Below, one piece after another: positions 24,124 to 36,126 of a stretch of 64,000 nt of DNA; position 1 is the first letter of the stretch, and every line of letters starts with the position of its first letter. Source of the DNA: Unio delphinus (taxonomy: Eukaryota > Mollusca > Bivalvia > Unionida > Unionidae); contig JAQISU010000036.1 of the NCBI GenBank assembly GCA_029339505.1, positions 1,890,501-1,954,500 on the forward strand, read 5' to 3'. Below the pieces are notes generated by a model, which was not told where the DNA came from, ran no database searches, and saw only the letters and a list, made by a program, of their open reading frames with translations. The translations under genes and the position numbers were made by a program.

Positions 24124-24374
24124 GTTGTTGTAGGGTTTAACACCATTTTTCTCCACATGATAGGCTATATATGGCTCCCAGTATTAATGGTGGATTAAGG
24201 ACCCAGGAAACCCCTCGGAAAGAACCACTGACCCACGAGAAGCTACTGGCAAGCTTTCTCACATACCCACATTGGCTGAATCTGAGGCTCATAGCATTAG
24301 CAATTTAGACAGGTAAGATGGCAGTGATCCGTAAGGAAGAGTGCTTTACACCACTTGGTGACTTGGGGCCCTGA
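24124..24374 (-). mobile_element. SINE family A, minus-strand copy
   Basis: This is the complement of the full family A element: TTGTTGTAGGGTTTAACACC at the left (tail) and GATGGCAGTGATCCGTAAGG, then TTGGGGCCCTGA at the right (head). It lies between two tandem arrays. Confidence 0.88.
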
Positions 24375-24384
24375 TTATTGCTTG

Positions 24385-26395
24385 GTACATTGGTATATGA
24401 ACAGTACAATTTTATATTAACACTTTACAGATAGTGGTACAGTGTTATTTTAAAACTACAGTGACAGATTATCAGTACAGTGGTATATTAACACTACAAG
24501 GTTATATTAATGTGCAGTGTTATATTAGCAGTACAGTGATATTTTAATAGTACAGTGTTATATTAACATAACAGTTGCATATATTAAAGGTATTATTGTA
24601 TATTAACAGTATTATGGTATATTAACAGTATTATGGTATATTAACAAGACATTGGTAAGTGTTATATTACTGACCGCTTTATTAGAGGTCTAGTGGTAAG
24701 AAAGTCTGCTTCAGAAGTGGGATGTTGTGGGTTGTGGAACCCCAGCCTAGTCATACCAAAGACTTACAAAAATGGTGTCCCAGTTCCAGACATCGCTAAA
24801 AACTGCACACAGCAGACATTGTAGTGGTATGACTGATTTTTTTTTAAAGCTACATTAAAATTCCTAACTTTTCCATCTCTATCCCTCTCTCTTTCTATCT
24901 CTCTCACACACACATGCACACACACAGTTATATTAACAGTACTGTGGTATATTAACCATATAGTGTCTTATTAGCAATAGTGTGGTATAATAATTGTTTA
25001 GTGTCTTATTAACGGTACTGTGTTATATTAAATGTATAGTGTCTTATTAATAGTACTGTGGTATATTAACTGTATAGTGTCTTATTAACAGTACTGTGGT
25101 ATATTAACTGTATGGTGTCTTATTGACAGTACTGTGGTATATTAACTGTATGGTGTCTATTAACAGTACTGTGGTATATTAACTGTATGGTGTCTATTAA
25201 CAGAACTGAGGTATGTTAACTGTTTAGTGTCTTCACAATATTATATTAACTGTATAGTGTCTTATTAACATTACAGTGGTATATTAACTGTATAGTGTCT
25301 TATTAACAGTACTGTGTTATATTAATTGTATGGTGTCTTATTAACAGTACTGTGGTATATTAACTGTATAGTGTCTTATTAACAGTACTGTGGTATATTA
25401 ACTGTATAGTGAATTATTAACAGTACTGTGGTATATTAACTGTACAATGTCTTATTAACAGTACTGTGGTATATTAACTGTATGGTGTCTATTAACAGTA
25501 CTGTGGTATATTAACTGTATAGTGTCTTATTAACAGTACTGTGGTATATTAACTGTACAGTGTCTTATTAACAGTACTGTGGTATATTAACCGTACAGTG
25601 TCTTATTGATAGTACTGCCTTATATTAACTGTACAGTATCTTATTAACAGTACTATGGTATATTAACTGTATCATAAATTATCTTATTAACAGTACTGTG
25701 TTATATTAACTGTACAGTGTGTTATTAACAGTACTGTGGTATATTAACTGTACAGTGTCTTATTAACAGAACTGAGGTATGTTAACTGTACAGTGTCTTA
25801 TTAACAGAACTGAGGTATGTTAACTGTTTAGTGTCTTCACAATATTATATTAACTGTATAGTGTCTTATTAACATTACTGTGGTATATTAACTGTATAGT
25901 GTCTTATTAACAGTACTGTGTTATATTAATTGTATGGTGTCTCATTAACAGTACTGTGGTATATTAACTGTATAGTGTCTTATTAACAGTACTGTGGTAT
26001 ATTAACTGTATAGTGTCTTATTAACAGTACTGTGGTATATTAACTGTATAGTGTTTTATTAACAGTACTGTGGTATATTAACTGTATACTGTCTTATTAA
26101 CATTACTGTGGTATATTAACTGTATAGTGTCTTATTAACAGTACTGTGTTATATTAATTGTATGGTGTCTCATTAACAGTACTGTGGTATATTAACTGTA
26201 TAGTGTCTTATTAACAGTACTGTGGTATATTAACTGTATAGTGTCTTATTAACAGTACTGTGGTATATTAACTGTATAGTGTCTTATTAACAGTACTGTG
26301 GTATATTAACTGTATAGTGTTTTATTAACAGTACTGTGGTATATTAACTGTATAGTGTCTTATTAACAGTACTGTGGTATATTAACTGTACAGTG
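24385..26395. repeat. Minisatellite, 38-bp unit, about 40 copies
   Basis: The unit is TGGTATATTAACTGTATAGT followed by GTCTTATTAACAGTACTG. A block carrying AACAGAACTGAGGTATGTTA and CTTCACAATATTATATTAAC occurs twice about 600 bp apart (25200 and 25765-25850), which shows higher-order duplication. A family B SINE interrupts the loose left part. Confidence 0.93.
24672..24875 (+). mobile_element. tRNA-derived SINE, family B, internally deleted
   Basis: It has the head GGTCTAGTGGTAAG, then GTCATACCAAAGACTTACAA, and jumps to CAGACATCGCTAAAAACTGC, GACATTGTAGTGGTATGACT. The middle section present in other copies is missing. It is followed by a CT-rich and CA-rich simple repeat to about 24925. Confidence 0.8.
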
Positions 26396-26524
26396 GTACC
26401 CCATTAATTCAGTCATGGAACTTATCATATCATTTGTTTCTAAAAATAGATGAAGCCTGTTTTATAACGTTTGTTCCTATATAAATACTGGGCTTGAATA
26501 TACCACTTGTATTTACAAGTGTTG

Positions 26525-27248
26525 GCTGAGTTAAATTGTACAGTATGGTTGATGAACTGGTTGAGTGTCATTGTATCATTTACAGATTAGATGAGTGTCA
26601 TGTTTGGCATATTTTGTATCATGTACAGTTTAAATGAGTGTCTTGTTTGATAGATTTTGTATCATGTACAGTTTAAATGAGTGTCTTGTTTGGCAGATTT
26701 TGTATCATGTACAGTTTAGATGAGTGTCTTGTTTGGCAGATTTTGTATCATGTACAGTTTAGATTAGTGTTTTGTTTGGCAGATTTTATATCATGTACAG
26801 TTTAGATGAGTGTCTTGTTTGGCAGATTTTATATCATGTACAGTTAAGATTAGTGTTATGTTTAGCATTTTGGCAGATTTTGTATCATGTACAGTTTATA
26901 TGAGTGTTATGTTTGGCAGATTTTATATCTTGTATAGTTTAGATGAGTGTCTTGTTTGGCAGATTTTATATCTTGTACAGTTTAGATGAGTGTCTTGTTG
27001 GGCAGATTTTGTATTATGTAGTTTAGATGAGTGTCTTGTTTGGCAGATTTTATATCATGTACAGTTTAGATGAATGTTATGTTTGGCAGATTTTGTATTA
27101 TGTACAGTTTAGATGAGTGTCAAGTTTGGCAGATTTTGTATCATGTACAGTTTAGATGAGTGTTATGTTTGACAGATTTTGTATCATGTACAGTTTAGAT
27201 GAGTGTCTTGTTTGGTAGATTTCATATCATGTACAATTTAAATTAGTG
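26525..27248. repeat. Minisatellite, 43-bp unit, part 1
   Basis: The unit is GTTTAGATGAGTGTCTTGTT followed by TGGCAGATTTTGTATCATGT and ACA. It is split by a hAT-like MITE at 27257. Confidence 0.94.
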
Positions 27249-27256
27249 TTTGTTTG

Positions 27257-27959
27257 TAGTGAAGTCCTGATTATCTATTATAATCAATCATCAGTTGGTT
27301 AAGCAAACCAATAAGATAATCGATTGTGAACTCCATAATCGACTGTGTGTAAAGGGCGACTACCTTTTAGGTGTATGCAAAGCACAAAGGTAGGTAAAAC
27401 TCCCATCCACTAAAGTTGACCTGAAATTTATTAATCCCTTCACAACTACGAATAATAAAACCTTATGATTCATAATTAGGAACATATAGACATTATTACA
27501 TGGTCAAGTTGTTAAATTGTTGAGTTAATACATTTAAACACATTTTGTTGATTTGTTCGAGTTAAATTGCAACATATTTTGTAGTATGTATAAACAATGA
27601 CAAACAAGAAAATCATGTCCTTCTATACATTAAATTATAGACACATAACATATGAACGAAAAAAATTGGGGGGATTGTATTTCAGTTACGTATGACTGAT
27701 CAGCCATAAAAAGTTGCATTCATTTAACAAAGTTGTAGAACAAAAGTAACACACAATGTAATATTATTGTCAGATTAAAGTATACATGTCATTAAAAGAG
27801 ATTACTCCTGTACATTTATAAACATATTGAACTCTTGATCAAAGATATAACTGTTTAAAAAAATTAAAATTTGCTCTTAGTAACCGATTATAATCGATGA
27901 TCAGTTGGGTAACAGGAACCGATTATCGATTATGAATTTCTGGCCGATTCCAATCACTA
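27257..27959. mobile_element. hAT-like MITE with 8-bp target duplication
   Basis: The flanking 8-mers are TTTGTTTG (27249-27256) and CTTGTTTG (27960-27967), 7 of 8 identical, and CTTGTTTG is part of the surrounding 43-bp unit. The element starts TAGTGA and ends TCACTA. Long inverted termini rich in ATCGATTATAATCG follow (27275-27345 against 27885-27955). No transposase frame. An 8-bp duplication and TAGTG-type ends fit the hAT superfamily. Confidence 0.85.
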
Positions 27960-28462
27960 CTTGTTTGACATATTTCGTATTATGTACAGTTAAATGAGTG
28001 TCTTGTTTGGCATTTTGGCATATTTTGTGTCATGTACAGTTTAGATTAGTGTCTTGTGTGGTAGATTTTATATCATGTATAGTTTAGATGAGTGTTATGT
28101 TTGGCAGATTTTGTATCATGTACATTTTAGAAGAGCGTCAAGTTTGGCAGATTTTGTATTATGTACAGTTTAGATGAGTGTTATGTTTGGCAGATTTTGT
28201 ATCATGTACAGTTTAGATGAGTGTTATGTTTGGCAGATTTTGTATCATGTACATTTTAGAAGAGCGTCAAGTTTGGCAGATTTTGTATCATGTACAGTTT
28301 AGATGAGTGTCTTGTTTGGCAGATTTTGTATCATGTACAGTTTAGATGAATGTTATGTTTGGCAGATTTTGTACCATGTACATTTTAGATGAGTGTCAAG
28401 TTTGGCAGATTTTGTACCATGTACAGTTTAGATGAGTGTCTTGCTTGGCAGATTTTGTTAGT
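27960..28462. repeat. Minisatellite, 43-bp unit, part 2
   Basis: The same unit as 26525-27248 resumes after the hAT-like insertion. A two-unit block with CATTTTAGAAGAGCGTCAAG occurs twice. Confidence 0.94.
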
Positions 28463-28512
28463 ACAAGTTGGAAATCTCTTTCTCTGCAAAATTAGTATAT
28501 CCAAGTGATATA

Positions 28513-28608
28513 CAGTGGAACCCCGCTATAACGCGCCCCGCCATAACGCGAATTCGGATATAATGCGGTCGCGGTCTGGCTCCCGAAATTTTGTATATTT
28601 ATTCGCAC

Positions 28609-28643
<35 letters not shown>

Positions 28644-30412
28644 TGTTATGCCAAAATAAACATAATGTGGTCTTTGTGGTTTTCTTCGAATAATTCTGTA
28701 TACAATCGTTGCTCTAATAATAGCCGACGTATGTTTCTTTAGCTACACATTCAACCAAGCAACAGACAATGCGGTGGTTCATAAAAGCTTCTCAGTTTAA
28801 TAAACATCAAAAAATGAAAGCCGCCAACATGTTTTTCTGGGCTTGGCGGTGTTATTAGACGCAATCAGTTGACCAGTAAATAATGTTTGCTTCACTAGCT
28901 GGAAATTTAGAAGGTATGAAATTGACATGCGTTCAACTTTAAAAACAATTATAAAAGTGACTTGTGACCATTGTAGACTTACTGCGGTTAGTTCTCGGGT
29001 TTTACATGTGTATTGGGTTTGCTTATGAAATGGTTATTAGTTTCCCCCCGTCTTTCTCTTCATAAATATTTTACCATTACGGAAAAGCAATACAAACATA
29101 AGTCGTTCAATGCACTTTGCGCAAAAAACATTTATTATGATTTTGGGGAAGAGATCTTGTATGAATTCTAATATAATACAATATATAATACGATAAAGTA
29201 CGAGAAATAGTGTGTAAAACGCGGCTTCTGAAATGTATTAATTTTACCAGGTCCTTGAATTATTATGACTAAATAAACATCGGAAATAAACTTATTATTA
29301 ATCCAAGAGTAAAGACACGTGTTCTTGAACTGCATAAACAACAATGCAGCCGACAATGTAGTGGTTGATACAAGATTCTCACAATGTAACAAACATCAAA
29401 AAGCGAAAGCCGCCAATATGTTTTCTGGGCTTGGCGGCGTTATTAGAGGAAATCATTTGACTAGTAAACAGTGTCGGCTTTGTTAGCTGGAAATTGTACA
29501 TGCGTACAGCTGGGGGGAAAAAACCTTTACATCAGTGGCGCGTGACCATTACAGACGCGCGTGTTATGATTTAGTTCTCGGAGTTTATGTGAATGGTGTT
29601 TGTTAATGAACTCGTCATTACTTTCCTATTTTTGTATATACAAAAAGAATATTTTACCGTTACGGAAAATCAAGTTTACAATTTGTATAGACACCGTTCA
29701 TAGACCCTGGAACGTAATGAACATACACTTGCTTCGTCATTCGTAACCTAATTTTCTGTTAATTTTTCTCATTGAATTCAGACATAATGATTTGTGACAA
29801 AAATATTGAATAGTTTAAATACGTTTGCAATTTTTGCAATGGAATTAGGTACAGGTATTATGGATTAGCTGCGTGCTATGACGGTACTATATCAGACGGT
29901 AAGTAAACGGTGTTAATACTCTGTACATGCTATATATTGGACATTAAATTCAGACACAACGAGCTTGGACAAAATTATTGAATATTTTAAATCTGTGCCA
30001 TCTTCCAATGGAATTGCATGCATTATGGACGAACGGCGTGCCACGACGGCACGATAGTAAACGATGTTAATACCCACCCTATTCATTAGTCAGTTGGGGT
30101 GTTATCGATCAACGTGTATTTTCTGGGGAAAAACAATGAAAATTAGTAAAACTATCAAACGCAAAGTAATAACCAATAAATATATAATCCGTCCACATTT
30201 TTTAAAATAAATCTTAATACTGCATTCCATTTAATGTTCGTCCGATAATACTCAGATTTGTTACATTAGACACAAGTACACGTATATACGCTAATTCGGT
30301 GTTTGTTGGAATTTTTAAAAAATACTGTATAACCCCGCGATAACGCGACCCCAATTTTAACGCGATCCAATTTCATGGACCCCGATTATCGCGTTATAGC
30401 GGGGTTCCACTG
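28513..30412. mobile_element. Tigger/pogo-like non-autonomous DNA transposon, copy 2
   Basis: It is flanked by TA at 28511-28512 and 30413-30414. The left end CAGTGGAACCCCGCTATAAC is the complement of the right end GTTATAGCGGGGTTCCACTG. The inside carries duplications: GAAAGCCGCCAA near 28815 and 29405, and ATTCAGACA followed by TATTGAAT near 29777 and 29950. It has poly-T at 28613-28638 and no transposase frame. It ends 71 bp before the large gene exon, so it forms most of the upstream flank of that acceptor. Confidence 0.9.
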
Positions 30413-30483
30413 TATATACATGTATATGTATATATAAGCAGTAGTTCCCATATATTAATATACCTTTGTATTTTCTCTTTCAG

Positions 30484-32010
30484 GTGACTATGACTCACAT
30501 GGTATAGGCAATTCTAACACTAGTCATATTGGTGGTGGGTACTCTGACATTTCAGCAGGATTGGCCACTAATTCCTTACAGGCTAAAACAGATCCATTCC
30601 AGAATAACTCCAGCTTCATAGATGGGGCAACATCTGGTGGTACATTTGGCTTTTACAATGGTTTTCGGCAGGAGGGTTATCCACATAGTGGTACTGTAGA
30701 GGGTGGTTACACAGATCTAATGACTCAGAGTTCACTTGATGACTGTAGCAACACACGTGGTCTCCTGGACACCATGCAGGAGGGAAACCTCTTGGTAAAT
30801 TTAGACACTGGTCATGGGATTGCGGTGAAACATGTTGATGGAGTGGACAATGATTACTTCATGTCCACTGGTCAGCCATTACTTGACATTACAAGTCAGA
30901 ATCAGGATTTTCAGTTACATCCACCAATTAGTAAACAGATAGATTTAATGGGTGATGACTCTAATATCTATTCTGAGAGCTTTAGTAATTCCAAAATGGT
31001 AAAGGAAGCTGATTTTGAACCTGAGAGATTAAAAACTGTTCCATTGGTAGAAGTAATGAGTTCTAGTTTATATGAGAATGATGATTTTGAAGGATTTTCA
31101 AGTACAAAAGAAAACATTGACTTGATGAATCAAGAATTTTATGAACAGGAACATCTGGGAGCTACCTTGTCTCCAGGTCAGTCAGAAGATGGGTCATCCT
31201 GGCGACCAGAAATGGATCCAGAGAGGTCAAGAAGGTCAACATCACCAGAGAGGGAGCTTTTTGATTCTGGGTCAGTCAGTTTAGGCTTAGGTCAAGATAT
31301 GACTGAATCATTGTATTCAGATCCAGATTATGGTGGGGTCTTTTCACCAGAAATGGATCAAGAAAGGTCAAGGTCACTATCACATGAAAGGGGCATGTAT
31401 AGTCCTACTGTCATGATGGATTCAATGTATAGGCCAAAAGATGTAGGACAAGTACAACCACAGGAAATGGCACCAGAAGATCAAACAACAGAACCCTCTG
31501 AACTGTATCCTGAAATTGAGAAAACTGAACTCTCTGAACCGCATCCAGAAGTTGAGAAAACTGAACTCTCTGAACTGCATCCTGACGGTGAGAAAACTGA
31601 ACTCTCTGAACTGCATCCTGAAGTTGAGATGCATGAAGAACATGCTAGTTTAGCTGTTGATGAAGCTAAAAGGCCAACCACATTACAGAAAGATACAAAG
31701 ATACCTTCACCTCATAAATTGTTTGAGGCAAAATCATCAGTTTCAAAGAAGATTGCTATAGACTATTCAAAATCAAAAGACATGAGCAGATCTTCAATGA
31801 AATCTCCGCAGCTTAGATTGGGACATATTCCTCGTCCAAAAAGTGCAGTTGCAACAATATCAGATGTTTCTCCAAATAAACCTGAATGGAATACATATCA
31901 GCGAGAGTACGGCCCAGCAACCTTCCCAACACGTAAGAAGGAGAAAGACACCAAAACTCCGACCACCCCTACGCGTCCTAGCACAGCACCCCTTGAAAGG
32001 AAAAAGAAAG
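30484..32010 (+). CDS. Exon: acidic projection domain and Pro-rich basic region of the tau/MAP2/MAP4-like gene
   Basis: The acceptor is a CTCTTTCAG at 30475-30483 and the exon opens with two bases finishing a codon (xGT), then Asp-Tyr-Asp. The frame gives 508 full codons and a final G. A stop lies just upstream in the intron frame, so the true start is in an earlier exon; the first in-frame ATG is well inside. The protein is acidic and low-complexity, with many Ser/Thr-Pro sites. Two related blocks, PEMDPERSRRSTSPERE and PEMDQERSRSLSHERG, lie near residues 240-258 and 287-305. Residues about 333-384 carry a 12-residue tandem repeat (EKTELSELHPEV type). From about residue 400 it turns basic and Pro-rich (IPRPKSA, KTPTTPTRPSTAP), like the tau region before the repeats. 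The end AAAG|GTTAAT is either a donor, used here because the phase fits the next exon, or an alternative end: reading through meets TAA at 32013-32015, giving a short isoform without repeats. Confidence 0.88.
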
Positions 32011-32015
32011 GTTAA

Positions 32016-33900
32016 TTTGATGTATTTGTGCTAAGTGCATGCATTTAGCTATTTTATCTTTAAGCTTCTTTGCTTTTCTTTTGTTTATTCCATTGCAAAA
32101 GGCTGAATGTATCATAATACGATGTTTGTTTGCTGCCATTTAAAATCAGCGCAACAATGTTAGTTTGAATATTAGTAATACAAGACCTGTTGCTTTTGCC
32201 TCCAAAAAACCCAACTTTATGATGAGAATTCCTCTCTTGGCATTAGCATGAACCAGAAGATTTCAGAACATTGGATTCCCATGGGACACCTCATAGACAT
32301 GCTGCCTATGCATGCTCCCTTTATTCATTTTACAGTCTCGTTGCTGTAATGTCTGTCATGTTTATTTCCTATCATTTCATGGTTAGAAAAGCAGATTCGT
32401 TTTTGTATGCATATTCTTCAGAAACATTTCAATTTTACCTTTGATCCTGTCTTTTCTCTTTTTAATTATTTTGTCTTTAGAGTTATTTTATTCTTTTTTT
32501 TTTTCTTCCATTTTTTTCCCCTTCACGTGGTGTTAGTGATTCTAAATTGTCTGTGCTTTTCACTGGGTAGGTATCTTTTAAAAGATTTTCCATGTCATTG
32601 CATTGTATGCAGTCATTGGACTAACCCTGATTCATTACCTATTTTGTGAAGTTGGCTATTTTTCTACTTAGTAAAGCATGTCACACATTTCTTGTCTTTT
32701 TTTTACCATTTCATATTTGCAATGGTACTGAATGTTTTTCATGCAAAATTACATAATCCTTACCTTTCATTTAAGCTTGGTTAACTTTATTTGCTTTGTA
32801 TTTTTCAGTACTGAGCTTAACAATAAATCCCGTCACAATCGAACAAAAAAAACCTATTACATTAGTCCCCCTCTGCAGTTGGGTCCAAAAAGTGTGCACC
32901 CTATATTCCCAGGAAGGCATTTCATGTGCTTTTTGCCCCTTCCTATGGACAAGGGTAGATAACCCTATAGACGGTTCCCCTTGCCTGCAGAGTATACCGC
33001 TGTAACATACAACACCCTCTTCGTACGAAGGGTAGTTAATTGGAAAACTGTGTCCTGAAAGGTAGTAATAGTAAATACTGATGCTAAGTAAATTGGTTCG
33101 TGATACAGATGATTAGATTAGAATGGCAACTGATCGGCACTTGGTCAAAGAGTTTAAATCTATTGGTATTAGCCAATAGACCATTATTCTATTCCCAAAA
33201 AGCCCTGACCTATGGACTTCAATCACTCTATAGCTTTTGGCAGTCATAATTCTTAATTCCTCTCAGAATTCAGCTTGCTCACACTGACAATGTGCATTTA
33301 CTGGGACTTCCCTAATTATCTCTTCTCTTAAGATTTGCTAAAGACAATTTTTCTTTCTAAATGACTTGAGGTCAAAAAACGACCACCTATCAAAGCTCTT
33401 TATGTATGTAATTTTAATTTCTTACAATGTCAAAACATACATTAAAGAAATATCCACTAACTACAGAATGTAAAATATTGACTCGATTCACTTTTGTAAT
33501 ACCTTGTGTAAACAATAACCCAATCTGTCACTGCTTTGGTTATTCTCATTTCTATTCAATATCCTACTCAGCCTCTGTCACTGTTCCAAATATATCCCGG
33601 ACAAAAGCTGCCACTTTGTAACGTCACCCTCTTTATAAGAAGGTAATTAATTGGATTTAGCTACGTTATGTAGGAAATGACCTCCCTCAATGTTTTGACC
33701 TGATGTGAGTGAATAGATAGAAGAATATCAACAGAGAACTGGGCAAGGTTATTGGAAAGAAATAATGCAATATGTGCCTCATAGATAAGAAAACAACAAA
33801 TTTAATCAAAACAACTTCACAGAGGTAATTTCAATTCAACTTAAGTTAGGTCAGTATAATTTAATAGCAGTGTCTAATTTGGATTTATTTCATCATCATA
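32016..33900 (+). other. Intron of the tau/MAP2/MAP4-like gene, no repeat array
   Basis: T-rich intron with several short frames and no exon that fits the phase. A TTGGTCCAAA-like stretch near 32880 and short frames near 32732-33005 show no family motif. Confidence 0.5.
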
Positions 33901-33904
33901 ACGA

Positions 33905-34510
33905 GTCGTGGAAAGTCCAGGTGACAAGGTCACTGACTTAAACAAGAATTTTTTTCACATACTTGAACCAGACTTGGTAGATTAGCTACAGAAGGAAGAA
34001 GTCTGTTGATTCTGGGTCAGTTGGTTCAAGGTCAAAGTCATTGTAACTAGATAAAGAAAAATGGTTTTTGCACTATAATATTTGTGGAAGGTTGAAGGTC
34101 AAAGTCACAATGACTGAAAGAAGAACTGTTTTTCATATAATACAGTTTTTCATTAAGACCTGAACCAAAGTTTGTGGTTACCTTGCACTTTGAGTAATGA
34201 AGAATCTTTGTGATTATGGATGAGAGGTCAAAGTTGCAAGGGAAACATTATTTCAGCAATAAAATTCAGTTCTTGGCAATGTACCTTCACCAAAGTGTGT
34301 TGAGGGTTTGTAGTTATGGAAGAGGCCTATATATTTTGTTGGAGTTAAAAGGTCAAAGATCAATGCCAATATGGCTAGAAATAGTTTTTCAGAATAGCTT
34401 TAGCTCTTTTGTTAAGGTTACCCAAATTTTTGTTTAAGTTTATAAGCTTTGTGGATGTCTTTCACTTAGGGTAGTAAAGACTCCTAAGGATTCTGGAGTC
34501 AGAAGGTCAG
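33905..34510. repeat. Old degenerate tandem repeat, period about 130-160 bp
   Basis: Phrases such as AAGGTCAAAGTCA, CTGAACCAAAGTTTGTGGTT and TTCACCAAAGTGTGTTGAGG recur with heavy divergence. The structure is seen by eye only. Confidence 0.45.
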
Positions 34511-34569
34511 AACACTTCATGGTAAGACCAAAGAACCTAATGGGGTTTGCATGTTTAAGCATGCTTATC

Positions 34570-34715
34570 TTGACATCAGTACATGTCATTGAGACCTACT
34601 GGTCAGTACATGTCAGTGAAATTGACTGGTCAATACATGTCATTGAGATATACTGGTCAGTACATGTCATTGAGACCTACTGGTCAGTACATGTCACTGA
34701 AATTGACTGGTCAGT
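34570..34715. repeat. Short tandem repeat, 27-bp unit, about 5 copies
   Basis: GTCAGTACATGTCATTGAGA followed by CCTACTG, alternating with GAAATTGACTG forms. Confidence 0.85.
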
Positions 34716-34890
34716 AATCTCCAGACTCAGCAATGCCCTCCTATTGTCTACACATTGGACTGTTCAACACTATCATATGCTATTAACTAATGAACAAGTT
34801 TTACTTAAGTTTTAGTGATTGATCCTTTAGTTATATAAATTTTACTAAATTATATTGAATTGCTGCCATTACACTAATCATTTTTATTCA

Positions 34891-35168
34891 ACTGCTCTGG
34901 TGGCCTAGTGATTGAAGCATCTCCCTTAGATGCAGAAGGTTGTGGGTTCGATCCCCAGCCAAGTCATACCAAAGACTTACAAAAATGGTACTGACCTGGT
35001 TAGTATTACGACTGATTGGCCTTGTGTCAGGATAATGTGACTGGGTGGGACATCTGGCTACATGTCTATGGCATGATTCTCCAGTGCTAGACATCACTAT
35101 AAACTGCCACACTGCAGACATCGTAGCGATATGACTGAAAAATTGTTAAAGCTATGTTAAAGTTCAAA

Positions 35169-35180
<12 letters not shown>
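34891..35180 (+). mobile_element. tRNA-derived SINE, family B, intronic copy
   Basis: The head has GGTGGCCTAGTGATTGAAGC and a clear B-box GGTTCGATCCC. The body shares GTCATACCAAAGACTTACAA, GTGTCAGGATAATGTGACTG and GACATCGTAGCGATATGACT with the other copies. It lies in the intron in the same strand as the gene and is followed by a CA-repeat at about 35176-35198. Confidence 0.9.
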
Positions 35181-35199
<19 letters not shown>

Positions 35200-35267
35200 T
35201 GCATGCACACAATTATTTATTTACCATGCATTTGTTTGGTTGTAATATGTTGAATCATTTAACTTTC

Positions 35268-35475
35268 ATTAATTATATTGATTCTAATAATGAATTATTT
35301 CCCCTTCATTATTTTGATTTTAATATATTGAATTATTTCCCCTTCATTATTTTGATTTTAATATATATTGAATTATTTCCCCTTCATTATTTTGATTTTA
35401 ATATATTGAATTATTTCCCCTTCATTATTTTGATTTTAATATAATTAATTATTTCCCCTTCATTGTTTTGATTGC
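35268..35475. repeat. Tandem repeat, about 38-bp unit, 5 copies
   Basis: GAATTATTTCCCCTTCATTA then TTTTGATTTTAATATATT. Pyrimidine-rich; lies about 600 bp before the small exon. Confidence 0.88.
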
Positions 35476-35479
35476 AGTA

Positions 35480-36079
35480 ATGAAATATTTTCCATAAATT
35501 ATTAATTTTTTCCTATTTTTTTTTTCTTCCGTAAATGCTTTGAAATTTATGCGTACCAGAATTGTGTTATTTACTTTTTATTGCATCTTCATGATTTTGC
35601 AGTCACCTACAATTTGATATCAGTGTTCTTTACAGTGCAGTAATTCTACATAATTAAATTCAATTTATCTCAAATTAATTTTTTATGTTCAGGGTGATGT
35701 AAAATGCTTTCTTTATTGAAATTTCTTTCAATAATTGTGAGGTCACATTACTTATCAAATTCACTCTTTATCCATGATGTAATAGTGATCTTTAAAGGGA
35801 AATATTCAAGAATATTTTCTTAGTAAATGTTTGTAAATTACCTCTATAAAAAAATCAATTTTCACAGTTTAAATCTGTTATGCACATAAAATGCCATGTT
35901 CCCTTCACTTTGTTTTGAAGTAGTGGAAACATTACTGTGATACTATGCAAGTAGTGTAGATAGAACACAAAATAGAAATAATAAGACATTTATGTGATTT
36001 TTATTTTGTATTATATCATTTAATGCTGTTCTGTTATGTTTGTTATTGTGTTAGACTTTTATACATTTATAAATTTCAG
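35480..36079 (+). other. Intron end before the 47-nt exon
   Basis: AT-rich; the last 60 bases (TTTTATACATTTATAAATTTCAG) form the acceptor. Confidence 0.6.
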
Positions 36080-36126
36080 ATGCTTCATCTGACAGTGGTG
36101 TAGAGGAAGATAGAGTGTCAAGGAAG
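36080..36126 (+). CDS. Exon: 47-nt linker exon of the tau/MAP2/MAP4-like gene
   Basis: The acceptor is TTTCAG at 36074-36079 and the donor is GTATGT at 36127. With the G from the previous exon it reads DASSDSGVEEDRVSRK and ends in phase 0, which matches the next exon at 48063. The peptide is acidic then basic and would sit just before the tubulin-binding repeats. Support is the exact phase fit on both sides, good splice signals and an open frame; it has no recognisable domain of its own. Its last 13-15 bases and its donor are the seed of the 43-bp tandem array that fills the following 3.1 kb, so the true exon is the first of about 70 look-alike junctions. Confidence 0.8.

Noticed and set aside
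26390..26530. Possible Tigger/pogo end CAGTGGTACCCCATTAATTC
   Set aside because: It resembles a left terminus, but no inverted partner was found downstream.
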